Notes under the pieces: model-generated
The model's database searches: none
What the model was told of the DNA's origin: nothing
The model's input: only the letters and a program-made list of their open reading frames with translations
Position numbers and translations under genes: made by a program
From: Schistocerca nitens
Lineage: Eukaryota; Arthropoda; Insecta; Orthoptera; Acrididae
NCBI RefSeq assembly: GCF_023898315.1
Contig: NC_064622.1
Coordinates: forward strand, 181,494,178-181,558,177
Direction of reading: 5' to 3'
DNA: 64,000 bases
Shown: in pieces, positions 48,922 to 59,595 of the stretch
How the letters are laid out: each line of letters opens with the position of its first letter
Numbering within the stretch: position 1 is the stretch's first letter

Positions 48922-50192
48922 CACTACTGGCCATTAAAATAGCTACACCAAGAGGAAATGCAGATGACAAACGGGTATCATGGGACAAATATATTATACT
49001 AGAATTGACATGTGATAACATTTTCACGCAATTTGGGTGCATAGATCGTGAGAAATCTGTACCCAGAACAACCACCTCTGGCCGTAATAACGGCCTTGAT
49101 AGGCCTGGGCATTGAGTCAAACAGAGCTTGGATGGCATGTACAGGTACAGCTGCCCATGCAGCTTCAACACGATACCACAGTTCATCAAGAGTAGTGAAT
49201 GGCGTATTGTGATGAGCCAGTTGCTCGGCCACCATTGACCGACCCGTACAGGACCTGCAATAAGCGGTCGTGCATTATCTTCCTGATATGTAGGGTTTCG
49301 CAGGGATCGAATGAAGGGTAGAGCCATTGGTTGTAACACATCTGAAATGTAACGTCCACTGTTCAAAGTGCCGTCAATGCGAAGAAGAGGTGGCCGAGAC
49401 GTGTAACCAATAGCACCCCATACCATCACGCCGGGTGATACGCCAGTATGGAGATGACGAATATGCGGTTCCATTGCGCGTTCAACGCGATATCGCCAAA
49501 CACGTATACGACCATCATGATGCTGTAAACAGAACCTGCATTCATCCGAAAAAAATACGTTTTGCCATTCGTGCATCCAGGTTCGTCGTTGAGTACACCA
49601 TCGCAGCAGCTCCTGTCTGTGATGCAGCGTGAAGGGCAACCGCAGTCATGGTCTTCGAGCTGACAGTCCATGCTGCTGCAAACGTTGTCGGACTGTTCGT
49701 GCAGATGGTTGTTGTCTTGGAAACGTCCCCATCTGTTGAATCAGGGATCGAGACGTGGCTGCACGATCCGTTATAGCCATGCGGGTAAGATGTCTGTCAT
49801 CTCGACCGCTATTGATACGAGGCCGTTGAGAACCACCGATTCCATATTCTGCCAACAGTCATTGGATCTCGACCAACGCGAGCAGCAATGTCGCGATACG
49901 AAAAACCGCAATCGCGATAGGCTACAATCCGACCTTTATCAAAGTCGGAAACGAGATGGTACGTATTTCTCCTCCTTACACGAGGCACAACGTTTCACCA
50001 GGCAGCGCCCGTCAACTGCTGTTTGTGTATGAGAGATAGGTTGGAAACTTACCTCATGTCAGCACGTTGTAGGTGTCGCCACCGGTGCCAACCTTGTGTG
50101 AATTGCATATCACAGCATCTTCTTCCTGTCGGTTAAATTTCGCGTCTGTAGCACGTATCTTCGTGGTGTAGCAATTTTAATGGCCAGTAGTG
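48922..50192 (-). mobile_element. Tc1-like DNA transposon, inactive
   Basis: TIRs: the left starts CACTACTGGCCATTAAAATA and the right, read on the minus strand, starts CACTACTGGCCATTAAAATT, then GCTACACCA on both. TA duplications at 48920-48921 and 50193-50194. Length 1271 bp, shortened by an internal deletion. The transposase reads on the minus strand. Confidence 0.93.
48999..49990 (-). pseudogene. Tc1-like transposase lacking the third catalytic residue
   Basis: Minus strand, 5' to 3'. The helix-turn-helix is in one frame at about 49990-49860 (FDKGRIVAYRDCGFSYRDIA). A frameshift leads to 49855-49649 (TDRAATSRSLIQQMG, TVRQRLQQHGLSARRP). A TGA at 49646-49648 stands where tryptophan is expected. 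The same frame continues at 49639 with NVFFSDECRFCL (first D), PGVMVWGAIGY and TYQEDNARP (second D). After that, at about 49243, coding jumps to VAEQLAHHNTPFTTLDELWY. The WPARSPDLSPIE block with the catalytic E, present in the copy at 36501-37583, is deleted. The C-terminus is at 49235-48999. Dead copy. Confidence 0.85.
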
Positions 50193-50194
50193 TA

Positions 50195-50889
50195 AATTAA
50201 ATTACTGAGGAATCGATTTCGGATTTTCGTTTGCACTGCACGTCGTTTAACATGGAGAGTGGCTTAAGTGGAAGCAACACTTCGTCTAGAAACTTACGCA
50301 TCCTTAGTGTTGGTAATTTGTGTAGACAGCCGTTATGTGATTTCATTTCAGTGAATAGAAATGATGTTCAATGTGTGCGCTCGGTAACTGAGGCATCTAG
50401 TTGATGGCGATTCGATCTAGCAAGAAGTGAATGTATTGAGCCGACTGTAATCCACCCCAGGGTGTCAGGAAGTCACAATTCTCATTACGTATGGCACACT
50501 AGTGCTACGATAAAATCGTTACCCAGTCGTCTGTGGAGTTCATTGATTTGGGGGCTTGATCCTTGGATGGTAAACGTAAGGTCATCCTTCGATTCTCAGT
50601 TCAGACCAAGGTTTTTAATAGGCACTAGCAGATCCTGTTTACCCCTGATTATGCCAAATGAAGAACATACGATTCCACCATGGTTCTAAATTCACATTAA
50701 ACGCGATTTCCTTTCGTTACCGACTACAGGTTAGGTTGGGCCATCAAAGAGCCGTAAGTGGCAGCACGTAGAAAGTGTCACCAGTAACCTTTCCTAGATT
50801 GTTATTATGAATGTTGTTAAAGAACTAAACTCCGTGGAAGATCACAGGCCATTTATTCTATAGTTTTTTTTTTTCTGTTGCAAACTCCT
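50195..50889. other. Extra sequence in the right arm, unclassified
   Basis: Between the Tc1 element and the tandem array. A 75-codon frame at 50462 is not recognisable. Confidence 0.4.
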
Positions 50890-51445
50890 CACGTTCTCCA
50901 CGTAAGGCGCATGTCTGTGTTCGAATCATGATTAGTCACAAAAATTTTCATAATATCGTTTCAGGCTTTAGCATAGCACATCTAACTGTTGATGGAAATT
51001 TATTTTCATTTTTAACGTCTCTTCATTCATTGTCAATAACGACATGTGATAGTTTCGAGTGCCAGAAAAACACGCATCTTTTCGTCGCACCATTTCAAGT
51101 TCATACACCCCACTCTTACCGGTGAGAAAGATTTCGATAGTTAACGTGTTTTCGTTTGTAGTAAACAACGATTTGTGTGGGGTTCGGTTCTCAGCCATCA
51201 CTGTTCTCTTCGTCACGTCAATGTATGTTTAAACAATCTTCTTTTGACGAAATCTATATTTAATGTCCATTCGTGGCTAGAAAACAACGAGGACAGTGCC
51301 GGGTTAGAATCCCGGAAAGGCACAAATTATTCATTTTTCTCTTCACTAGAGTTTCAGACAGCTCGCTACTGCTGAGAAAATTCTATATTTGGCCTTCGTT
51401 CGTGCTTACATAGCAATCGGATTAGATGCTGAGCTCGAATTGCCA
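50890..51445 (+). repeat. Tandem array, about 128-bp unit, B-box-like motif per unit
   Basis: Five B-box-like sites recur at 50920 (TTCGAAT), 51054 (TTCGAGT), 51183 (TTCGGTT), 51304 (TTAGAAT) and 51434 (CTCGAAT), spaced 134, 129, 121 and 130 bases. Adjacent units also share AAATCTATATTT (51250) and AAATTCTATATTT (51378). On the minus strand the repeat shows up as parallel peptide blocks in one frame (KSLFTTNENTLTIEI and MSLLTMNEETLKMKI). Units are strongly diverged. The array overlaps the outer block of the right inverted-repeat arm. Confidence 0.6.
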
Positions 51446-51650
51446 TCCAACATATATCTTAGTCAATTCAGGTCTGTTACTTGGAAATGAAACCATGTTT
51501 AACAACTTTCGTGGTTAGTTAACAGGAAGAATAGCTTCTGGATAGTTACCCTGATCCAATACAAAAATTTTTGTCATGTAACTTGAAGTTCAGATTTGCT
51601 AACTGGTACTGTCTCTGTTGAGAGGTTACAACAGTTATCTTTTCCGAACG
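51327..51650 (-). repeat. Right arm of the large inverted repeat, outer block
   Basis: Mirrors 40285-40586. TGTTACTTGGAAATGAAACC at 51475-51494 is the reverse complement of 40419-40438, and AATTTTCTCAGCAGT (minus strand) mirrors 40530-40545. The offset from the inner block is 3,342 bases, the size of the extra DNA in this arm. Confidence 0.8.
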
Positions 51651-52256
51651 CAACTCTCCCACCTGTTGAATCTAGCAGTCAGTCCTACTAGATGGGTGAC
51701 CTGCCAAGCGAGTGTTTTGATATTTGTGCATTGGAAATGTTCATATGACGTACCGTAGCCACTGCTGCTGTACATTGCTAACAAAGACCTGTCATCCGAA
51801 TGTTCTGCTCTGTACTTTTTTCTTTTTAACTATCTCAACGCAACAGAATTAAACGCACCTGGCTAATAAATTTTAAATATGGCACTGTCTGTAAGCAATT
51901 TCGATGGACTCACTCCACCGTGGCAAAGCCACATTTCCATCCTATTGCATTAATTTTAATCAGAGCTTGGCAATTCCAGTAATAGGGAGCTTATGGCAAA
52001 AAAAGTCTGAAAAAATGGCTAGCCTCTAGTGAATGATCATGACCACCATTTTGTTTCATATCTCCTCTTTTATTTTCTGACATTCTACCGCGCAATGATA
52101 TAAAATTTCCGCCAATACATTGAAACATAAAAGAAAACATGGAACTCTCTGCCCAGTGGGCATGATATTCCGTACACATTTCAATATCCTATGGTCTCTT
52201 AATGTTTTTCCTTAGTACACTTTCTGGATTAGTACGAATATCCACTACTTCTCTCG

Positions 52257-52307
<51 letters not shown>

Positions 52308-52771
52308 GCTCACTCATTAAGAACCTAGATAATTTACAAGCGGTCCGGCTAGTCAAAGAAAATTCTTCCTTTTTGGTATAGTACCTGTAACTAAGTCGCC
52401 TCATTCAAACTACACAGATTAAAAATGTAAAATAAAACAGAACAACGGACTTTACCTAGTTCGTATCAAATCTTCCCCACAACAAAATTTCAACACAGAT
52501 TAACAAGTCACAGACCTTCGGATTAAATTACACACGTAACATTCCTTACGGACCTACCACATACTCTGGAGGATTTATGCTCATCTCCCACTGCAATGTA
52601 ACCATTGTTGTGTTCCTTGGCAGATGGCTAATTCACCTTTTTTGTCTCTCAGAGTATCAAAATTTCTAACTTGCTTCACACGAATGTAATTAATAACGGT
52701 AATTTTGGTATCATGATTACTTAATTATCTCACACACGGATCCTCAACTGAAAGTTTGCACAAGCACTTCT
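51651..52771. other. No gene recognised
   Basis: AT-rich. Contains the CT microsatellite at 52250-52303. Confidence 0.5.
52250..52303. repeat. CT microsatellite
   Basis: About 54 bases of nearly pure CT. It produces the RE-repeat peptide in the minus-strand frame, which is not a gene. Confidence 0.95.
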
Positions 52772-53983
52772 GTGGAGACTAGAAATCTACTCTGTAGGAA
52801 TCTGCATTGGTTTCGAAAAAGACGGTCGTGTGAAACACAGCTCGCGCTATTCGTCCACGAGACTCAGAGGGCCATAGACACGGGTTCACAGGTAGATGCC
52901 GTGTTTCTTGACTTCCGCAAGGCATTCGATACAGTTCCCCACAGTCGTTTCATGAAAAAAGTAAGAGCATATGGACTATCAGACCAATTGTGTGATTGGA
53001 TTGAGGAGTTCCTAGATAACAGAATGCAGCATGTCATTCTCAATGGAGAGAAGTCTTCCGAAGTAAGAGTGATTTCAGGTGTGCCGCAGGGGAGTGTCAT
53101 AGGACCGTTGCTATTCACAATACACATACATGACCTGGTGGATGACATCGGAAGTTCACTGAGGCTTTTTGCAGATGATGCTGTTGTGTATCGAGAGGTT
53201 GTAACAATGGAAAATTGTACTGAAATGCAGGAGGATCTGCACCGAATTGACGCATGGTGCAGGGAATGCCAATTGAATCTCAATGTAAACAAGTGTAATG
53301 TGCTGCGAATACATAGAAAGATAGATCCCTTATCATTTAGCTACAAATTAGGTCAGCAACTGGAAGCAGTTAATTCCATAAATTATCTGGGAGTACGCAT
53401 TAGGAGTGATTTAAAATGGAATGATCATATAAAGTTGATCGTCGGTAAGGCAGATGCCAGACTGAGATTCATTGGAAGAATCCTAAGGAAATGCAATCCG
53501 AAAACAAAGGAAGTAGGTTACAGTACGCTTGTTCGCCCACTGCTTGAATACTGCTCAGCAATGTGGGATCCGTTCCAGATAGGGTTGATAGAAGAGATAG
53601 AGAAGATCCAACGGAGAGCAGCGCGCTTCGTTACCGGATCATTTAGTAATCGCTAAAGCGTTACGGAGATGATAGATAAACTCTAGTGGAAGACTCTGCA
53701 AGAGAGACGCTCAGTAGCTCGGTATGGGCTTTTGTTAAAGTTTCGAGAACACACCTTCACCGAAGAGTTAAGCAATATATTCCTCCCTCCTACGTATATC
53801 TCGCGAAGAGACCATGAGGATAAAATCAGAGAGATTAGAGCCCACACAGAAGCATACCGACAATCCTTCTTTCCACGAACAATACGAGACTGGAATAGAA
53901 GGGAGAACCGATAGAGGTACTCAGGGTACCCTCCGCCACACACCGTCAGGTGGCTTGCGGAGTATGGATGTAGATGTAGATGT
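52772..53983 (+). pseudogene. Jockey/CR1-type LINE, long RT fragment and 3' end
   Basis: A 294-codon plus-strand frame (52772-53656) starts in the RT fingers (RKRRSCETQLALFVHETQ) and includes VFLDFRKAFDTVPH (first catalytic D), SGVPQGSVIGPLLFTIHI and LFADDAVVYREV (FADD), the thumb (INYLGVRIRSDLKWNDHI) and RPLLEYCSAMWDP. A stop follows SFSNR at 53654-53656. The C-terminus continues in another frame at 53732-53914 (TYISRRDHEDKIREIR, SFFPRTIRDWNR). The short 3' UTR ends with ATGGATGTAGATGTAGATG near 53983. 5' truncated; endonuclease absent. Same tail type as 12661-14018 but better preserved. In an intact element this RT copies its RNA at a nicked target. Confidence 0.9.
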
Positions 53984-54985
53984 TTTCCATCGTCTCTTGG
54001 CCAGATTGAGACAATGTCAGTACTCACCATGTGGGAATGCTTATTCCCAATTGAAATTCTGCAAACGCAATTTTTAAATGTTCTCAGCTTTAACTTACAC
54101 ACGCAAGTATCTCAGCTTAAAATTACCACACGTGGTTTCATTGTGACCATTGGTCACTGCCAAAGAATCCTAAGTTCCCCATGAGTTTTAACTGCCTACC
54201 TTTACATGAATCCGCCACCAAAAAGTTTTGTCCTCGTCGATATTCTTTAAAGGGAAATCACTATTCCACATGCATGCCATTCCCATATTCTTTAGTTTTA
54301 CGGAGCACACTGAAAATAGGTGTTTCAATTTCAGAAACCAGCGACAGAGTGGGAGAGGATTGGTCAGCCACACTCCAGGCCCTCTGGTGCTCTGGAATAC
54401 TTCCTTTCTTTGGTTCTACCAAAGGCGACCAGAGGACTGTCTCAAAGATAATTACAGATTCTGCATCCACTACCTGTGGTCAGCAGACAACCAACAATTC
54501 ACTCACTTCTCAGACATCACAAAACTGGGTATAGGGAAAATTTTTTGAGGGAAATACACATATGAATAATTAAATATACAAATTGTCCTTCTTTTCTATA
54601 TCAGTATCCGGTTTCAGTGTATTGCATAAAATTATGTTACCATAAAATCGCTGTTCTGACAAGAACAACGAAGTGTGTTGTAATACAACAGGTATTACTA
54701 TGCCCAATGAGGCAAATATTTTCTATGTCGGGAAGTACTGCACCCTTTCACCATTATTGGTACCAGAAGTACCATCGACCACGGACTATTACGTGTTTTG
54801 CTGAGTATGATGTAGACATAGACCACTCGACATCTGACGCTTATCACACTCCTTACATTTCCGATCACGACTGGCAATAACCCTAAAGACGAACAACAGT
54901 AATGTTCTATGATATCCGTTTGCCTGTCTCACAGAATTGCATTTATTTACGCGCCAGTATGAGTATGTGTGAGAAGTTACATTGA
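53984..54985. other. No feature recognised
   Basis: Small frames at 54181-54548 and 54617-55052 are on both strands and have no recognisable domain. Confidence 0.5.
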
Positions 54986-55475
54986 CATCCCGGCTGGCCG
55001 TGCGATCTAACGCGCTGCTTCCCGAACGGGAAGGCGTGCCAGTCCCCAGCACGAATCCGCCCAGCGGAATAGATCGGGGTCCGGTGTGCCGGTCAGCCTG
55101 TGGATGGTTATTAAGGCGGTTTTTCGCCTACCTCCGCCAATGTGCGCTGGTTCCCCTTATTCCGCCTCAGTTACACTGTATCGGCGATTGCTGCGCAAAC
55201 ACTGTCTCCACGAAGGCGTACACCATAATTACTCCACTACGCAAACATATGGCGTTGCACTCATCTGCTTTGAGACGTATGAGACGTACCCGGAACGGGG
55301 GGGGGGGGGGGGAGGTACTGAAGACCGAACTGCACAATAACCCTGGGTTCGGTGTGGGACGGCGGTGTGGTGGGTGGACTACTGTGGCCTGTTGTGGGGT
55401 TGTGGACCACTGATGGCTACGGCGGGACGAAGCCTCTCCGTCCTTTCTAGGTCCCCGATTTCAATACACAATACA
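54986..55475 (+). mobile_element. tRNA-headed SINE, third family, about 490 bp
   Basis: The head GGCTGGCCGTGCGATCTAAC with AGCACGAATCCGCCC resembles a class II tRNA. The long GC-richer body includes TTCCGCCTCAGTTACACTGT and AATAACCCTGGGTTCGGTGT, and the 3' end is ATACACAATACACTG. I recall this as an orthopteran SINE family (unverified). It contains a 16-base poly-G run at 55297-55312. Flanks TACATTGA and TACACTGA could be a decayed TSD. Open frames here are incidental. Confidence 0.7.
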
Positions 55476-55527
55476 CTGAGATGTCTTGTCCCTCCTTTGC
55501 TAATTTTGTCAGGCAGTGCACTTACTG

Positions 55528-56681
55528 ACAAGGGAACCTCCCCATCGCACCCCCCTCAGATTTAGTTATAAGTTGGCACAGTGGATAGGCCTTGAAGAAC
55601 TGAACACAGATCAATCGAGAAAACAGGAAGAAGTTGTGTGGAACCATGAAAAAAATTAATAAAATATACAAACTGAGTAGTCCATGTGAAGACAGGCAAC
55701 ATCAAGGACAATGGGAGTCAAGGAGCGCCGTGGTCCCGTGGTTAGAGTGAGAGCTGCAGAACGGGAGGTCCTTGGTTCAAGTCTTCCCTCCACTGAAAAT
55801 TTTACTTTCTTTAATTTTGCAAAGTTATGATCTGTCCGTTCGTTCATTGACGTCTCTGTTCACTGTAATAAGTTTAGTGTCTGTGTTTTGCGACCGCACC
55901 GCATAACCGTGCGATTAGTAGACGAATGGGAAGCGAAAACATTTGATCGCAAGGTCACATGTCAACCGATTCCTCCACAGGAAAACACGTCTGATATATT
56001 CTATACGACACTGGTGACGGCATGTGCGTCACATGACAGGAATATGTTGTCGGCCCACCTAACTTGTACACTTAGCCGGCCGCTGGTGGCCGAGCGGTTC
56101 TGGCGCTACAGTCTGGAACCGCGCGACAGCTACGGTCGCAGGTTCGAATCCTGCCTCGGGCATGGATGTGTGTGTTGTCCTTAGGTTAGTTAGGTTTAAG
56201 TAGTTCTAAGTTCTAGGGGACTTATGACCTCAGCAGTTCAGTACCATAGTGCTCAGAGCCATTTGAACCATTTTGTACACTTAGCGAATGGGTAAAAAGA
56301 TTCTTCTACCTTGCCCGATTTAGGTTTTCTTGTGGATGTGATAATCACTGCCAAAAAAGTGATGAAAACATAAGAGTTTGTCACATAAACAAAGTAGAAA
56401 ATTAAACTTTTCACTCCATGGAAGACTTGAACCTGGGACTTCTCGTTCCGTAGCTGCTCTCGCTTACCACGGGACCACGGCGCTCCTAGATTTCCATTGT
56501 CCTTGATGTTGCCTATCTTCGCATGGACTACTCACTTTGTATATTTTACAATTTTTTTTCATAGTTCGATACAACTTCTTCCTGTTTTCTCGATTGATCT
56601 GTGTTCAGTTTTTCAAGGCCTATCGCACTGTGCCAACTTATATCTAAATCTGAGGGGGGTGCGATGGGGAGGTTCCCTTGT
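55528..56681. mobile_element. Foldback element with tRNA-like motif in each arm and nested SINE
   Basis: The left end ACAAGGGAACCTCCCCATCG mirrors the right end CGATGGGGAGGTTCCCTTGT exactly. Arms of about 290 bases stay alignable (CAGATTTAGTTATAAGTTGG against CCAACTTATATCTAAATCTG). Each arm has a tRNA-like block: GTGGTCCCGTGGTTAGAG plus TTGGTTCAAGTCTTCC on the left, and the reverse complement near 56425-56485 on the right, both facing inward. Unique centre. After removing the SINE and one TSD (about 209 bp), the original length is roughly 945 bp. No clear TSD at the outer ends. Confidence 0.85.
56077..56272 (+). mobile_element. SINE, type-A head, full length, nested in the foldback
   Basis: A 13-bp perfect TSD, TTGTACACTTAGC, flanks it (56064-56076 and 56273-56285). 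Head GTGGCCGAGCGGTTCTGGCG, B-box CAGGTTCGAATCCTGCC, shared body CCTTAGGTTAGTTAGGTTTA, 3' end CTCAGAGCCATTTGAACCA. Inserted into the centre of the foldback. Confidence 0.93.
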
Positions 56682-56875
56682 GAGAAACATGTTCTTCCTT
56701 ATAAGCACCTATTATTCTGAAACCGTAAATTACTTCTCACGTCAAAAGTATTTATGAACGATACCGAATGGTCACTAAACGTTGTGTGAGAACGGAACAG
56801 TAATTATAACATGCGAAGGTCCCTACAGAGATACGTATGTGTGTGGAGATTGTACACAGAATGACAAAGGACATA

Positions 56876-58062
56876 AGCCGGAGAGCCAAAGAAACTGGTA
56901 CACCTGCTTAATGTAGTGTAGGGCCCCCACGAGCACGCACAACTGCCGCAACATGACGTAGCATGGACTCGACTAATGTCTGAAGTAGTGCTGTAGGGAA
57001 CTGACACCACGAATCCTGAAAGACTGTCCATAAATCCGTAAGAGTACGCGGGGTTGGGTATCTCTTCTGAACACCACGTTGCAAGGCATCCCAGACATGC
57101 TGAAGGAAATTCATGTCGGCGGAGCTTGGTGGCCAGCGGAAGTGTGTTCCTAGAGCCACTCTGTAGCAATTCTTGTCGTGTGGGGTTTCGCATTGTTCTG
57201 CTGGAATTGGCCAAATCCACCGGAACGCACAATTCACACGAACAGATGCAGGTGATGAGGCAGGACGCTTACGTACGTGTCACCTGTCAGTCGTATCTAG
57301 ACGTATCAGGGGTCCCATATCACTTCAACTGCAAACGCTCCACACCCTTACACAGCCTGCACGAGCTTGAACAGTCCCCTGCTGACATGCAGCGTCCATA
57401 GATTCATGAAGTTCCCTCCATACCCGTACACGTCCATCCGCTTGACACAATTTGAAACGAGACTCGTCTAACCAGGCAACAAGAGTCCAGTGTCGGTATT
57501 GACGGACCCAGGCGAGGCGGAAAGCTTTGGAACGTGCAGTCATCAAGGGTACACGAGTGGATCTTCGGCTCCGAAAGCCCATATCGATGATGTTTCGTTG
57601 AATAGTTCGCACGCTGACACTTGTTTATGGCCCAGCATTGAAATTTGCAAGGATTTTCGGAAGGGTTGCATGTCTGTCACGTTCAACGATTCTCTTCAGT
57701 CGTCGTTGGTCCCTTTCTTGCAGGACATTTTTCCGGCCTCAGCGATATCGGAGATTTGATGTTTCACCAGATTCTTGATATTCACGGTACACTCGTGAAA
57801 TGGTCGTACGGGAAAATCCACACTTCATCGCCACGTCGATGTTGCTGTGCCCCATCGGTACTGCGCCGACTATAACACCACGTTCAAACTCACTTAAGTC
57901 TTGATAACCTGCCATTGTAGCAGCAGTAGCCGATCTAACAACTGCGCCAGACACTTGCTATGTTATATAGGCGTTGCCAACCGCAGCGTCGCGTTTTGCC
58001 TCTTTTGGATGTCTCTGTATTTGAATATGCGTGCCTATGCCAGTTTCGTTGGCTCCTCACTG
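56876..58062 (-). mobile_element. Tc1-like DNA transposon, degraded
   Basis: The right end, read on the minus strand, begins CAGTGAGGAGCCAACGAAAC next to TA at 58063-58064. The left end (AGCCGGAGAGCCAAAGAAAC) is degraded in its first bases, with a possible TA at 56874-56875. About 1187 bp. Contains transposase fragments on the minus strand. Confidence 0.75.
56908..57954 (-). pseudogene. Tc1-like transposase fragments
   Basis: Minus strand: N-terminal helix-turn-helix at 57954-57739 (YQDLSEFERGVIVGAVPMGH, SRTTISRVYREYQESG); middle at 57612-57325 (RTIQRNIIDMGFRSRRSTRV, TLVAWLDESRFKLCQADGRV, with the first catalytic D in LDESRF); C-terminal at 57237-56908 (FRWPPSSADMNFLQHVWDAL, SMLRHVAAVVRARGG). 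At the third catalytic position the expected PIE reads FLQ, so the acidic residue is gone. The second catalytic D is not found between the fragments; sequence has been lost near 57240-57325. Dead copy. Confidence 0.8.
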
Positions 58063-58064
58063 TA

Positions 58065-59465
58065 TAATGGGCTAAAAAATTTTAACGCGACGCCGTAACC
58101 ACATTTTTAGGATACAGTTTTCCACTAGATTTCACACTGATTTTAATTTCTTGTCTCGATATTTGGGCCAACAACTAATAAGCCACAACAAGGCAGCCGT
58201 ATTTAAGTAAGTTTTATGACTAAATGATAACTGTCGAAGGTTTAATACCCAAATCACGTGCACAGTACAGGAAAGGTGCAATGGAGATCAGCATGACACT
58301 CCTTCACAGGCCAGCGGCCTTTGTTAAGCTGTGTATCTCCACGAAAAATTTCATAGATTATTCTGGCATCAAAATATGGGCTCCGACGAAATTATTCTTT
58401 TTATGAATTGTAAAGTATGTGTGGTATTGTGTTTGATGGAGGTCTTAACCAGGATGGTGGCGTTTTGCTACATGAGGAATCAGATCTCGATTTTCAACTG
58501 GAACATAGATGCGAGAAGACAATAAAATACAAATATGTGAGTTGGTGGCTTTATAACAACTTTTGATATAACGAAGAAACATAGACGTTTTCTGTGACGT
58601 TTTTGTGTGCAGTCTATTCGGATTATCGAGTTGGACTTTCGTTGCATCCCGTTTTGAAAGTTTTCTGCAGTGAGAAACTGACTCGTTACGTCGTATGATC
58701 AGTAATTTTTTTTGACTGGTTCTCGAATTCAATTCCAATTTACCTGTCTATTCGGAATCACGTGCTTTACATGTATCACTCACGTTACAACTGTCGTCTT
58801 AGTCAATGACGTCGTGTTAATTGTGTGACAGTAAGACAAGAGACAGCTAAGCTGGAGGAACAGAAATTTTGATTGGAAATTGGGAACAAAGGAGCCATCT
58901 GGTTGGACACTCGTGAAGGATAGCAGCTCGGGAGTCACACACTGCTGTTGTTGGGCAGGAATTGGATGATATTCGCTACGGCATTCTACGTTTGCGTGAA
59001 ACGGGAAGATCACTACTTTTGTCATTGCAGATCTTCTCTCATATTTATTATTGACTTAAATGTTTATTAACTGAGTCATGAAATTAAAAACTACACTACT
59101 TCAACGGTACTCTTTCGGAGGCAGTTGACTAGTAAGTTGCGTAATCGTGCTTCCTCATCATAAAAATATTTTTCGGTGTAATATTTCAAAATACACCGTT
59201 TCTTTAATAGTAATTACTTGAGAACTAGCGCATCAAGCAGACGACTGGAACTCTTTGCTTTGTTACATTGTGTTCTCTTGTGACATGACCGTAGATGTAA
59301 CACTGCCATGTATCTTGTAAATAATTAGAAATTTATTATGTTAAAATGTGGTATTCTCGTAACAATTTTGAGAGTAATTTATCTTTGTAAATTTAACATT
59401 TTACGTACCACATGGCTGTTAGCGACCACTAAAGCCTTTGCCAGACCAAATTATATAAGGGGCAA
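58065..59465. other. No feature recognised
   Basis: AT-rich sequence; no supported gene. Confidence 0.5.
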
Positions 59466-59595
59466 AATGGATCTGAGCACTATGGGACTTAACATCTGTG
59501 GTCATCAGTCCCCTAGAACTTAGAACTACTTAAACCTAACTAACCTAAGGACATCACACACATCCATGCCCGAGACAAGATTCGAACCTGCGACC
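59466..59595 (-). mobile_element. SINE, type-A, 5'-truncated
   Basis: Minus strand: partial head with GGTCGCAGGTTCGAATCTTG (B-box), body CCTTAGGTTAGTTAGGTTTA, 3' end at GTGCTCAGATCCATT. TSD not clear. Confidence 0.8.

Noticed and set aside
50890..51445. CRISPR-like array
   Set aside because: Units of about 128 bases are diverged throughout; no short identical repeats with unique spacers, and the context is eukaryotic.
52189..52404. Minus-strand frame with a charged RE repeat
   Set aside because: Produced by the CT microsatellite.
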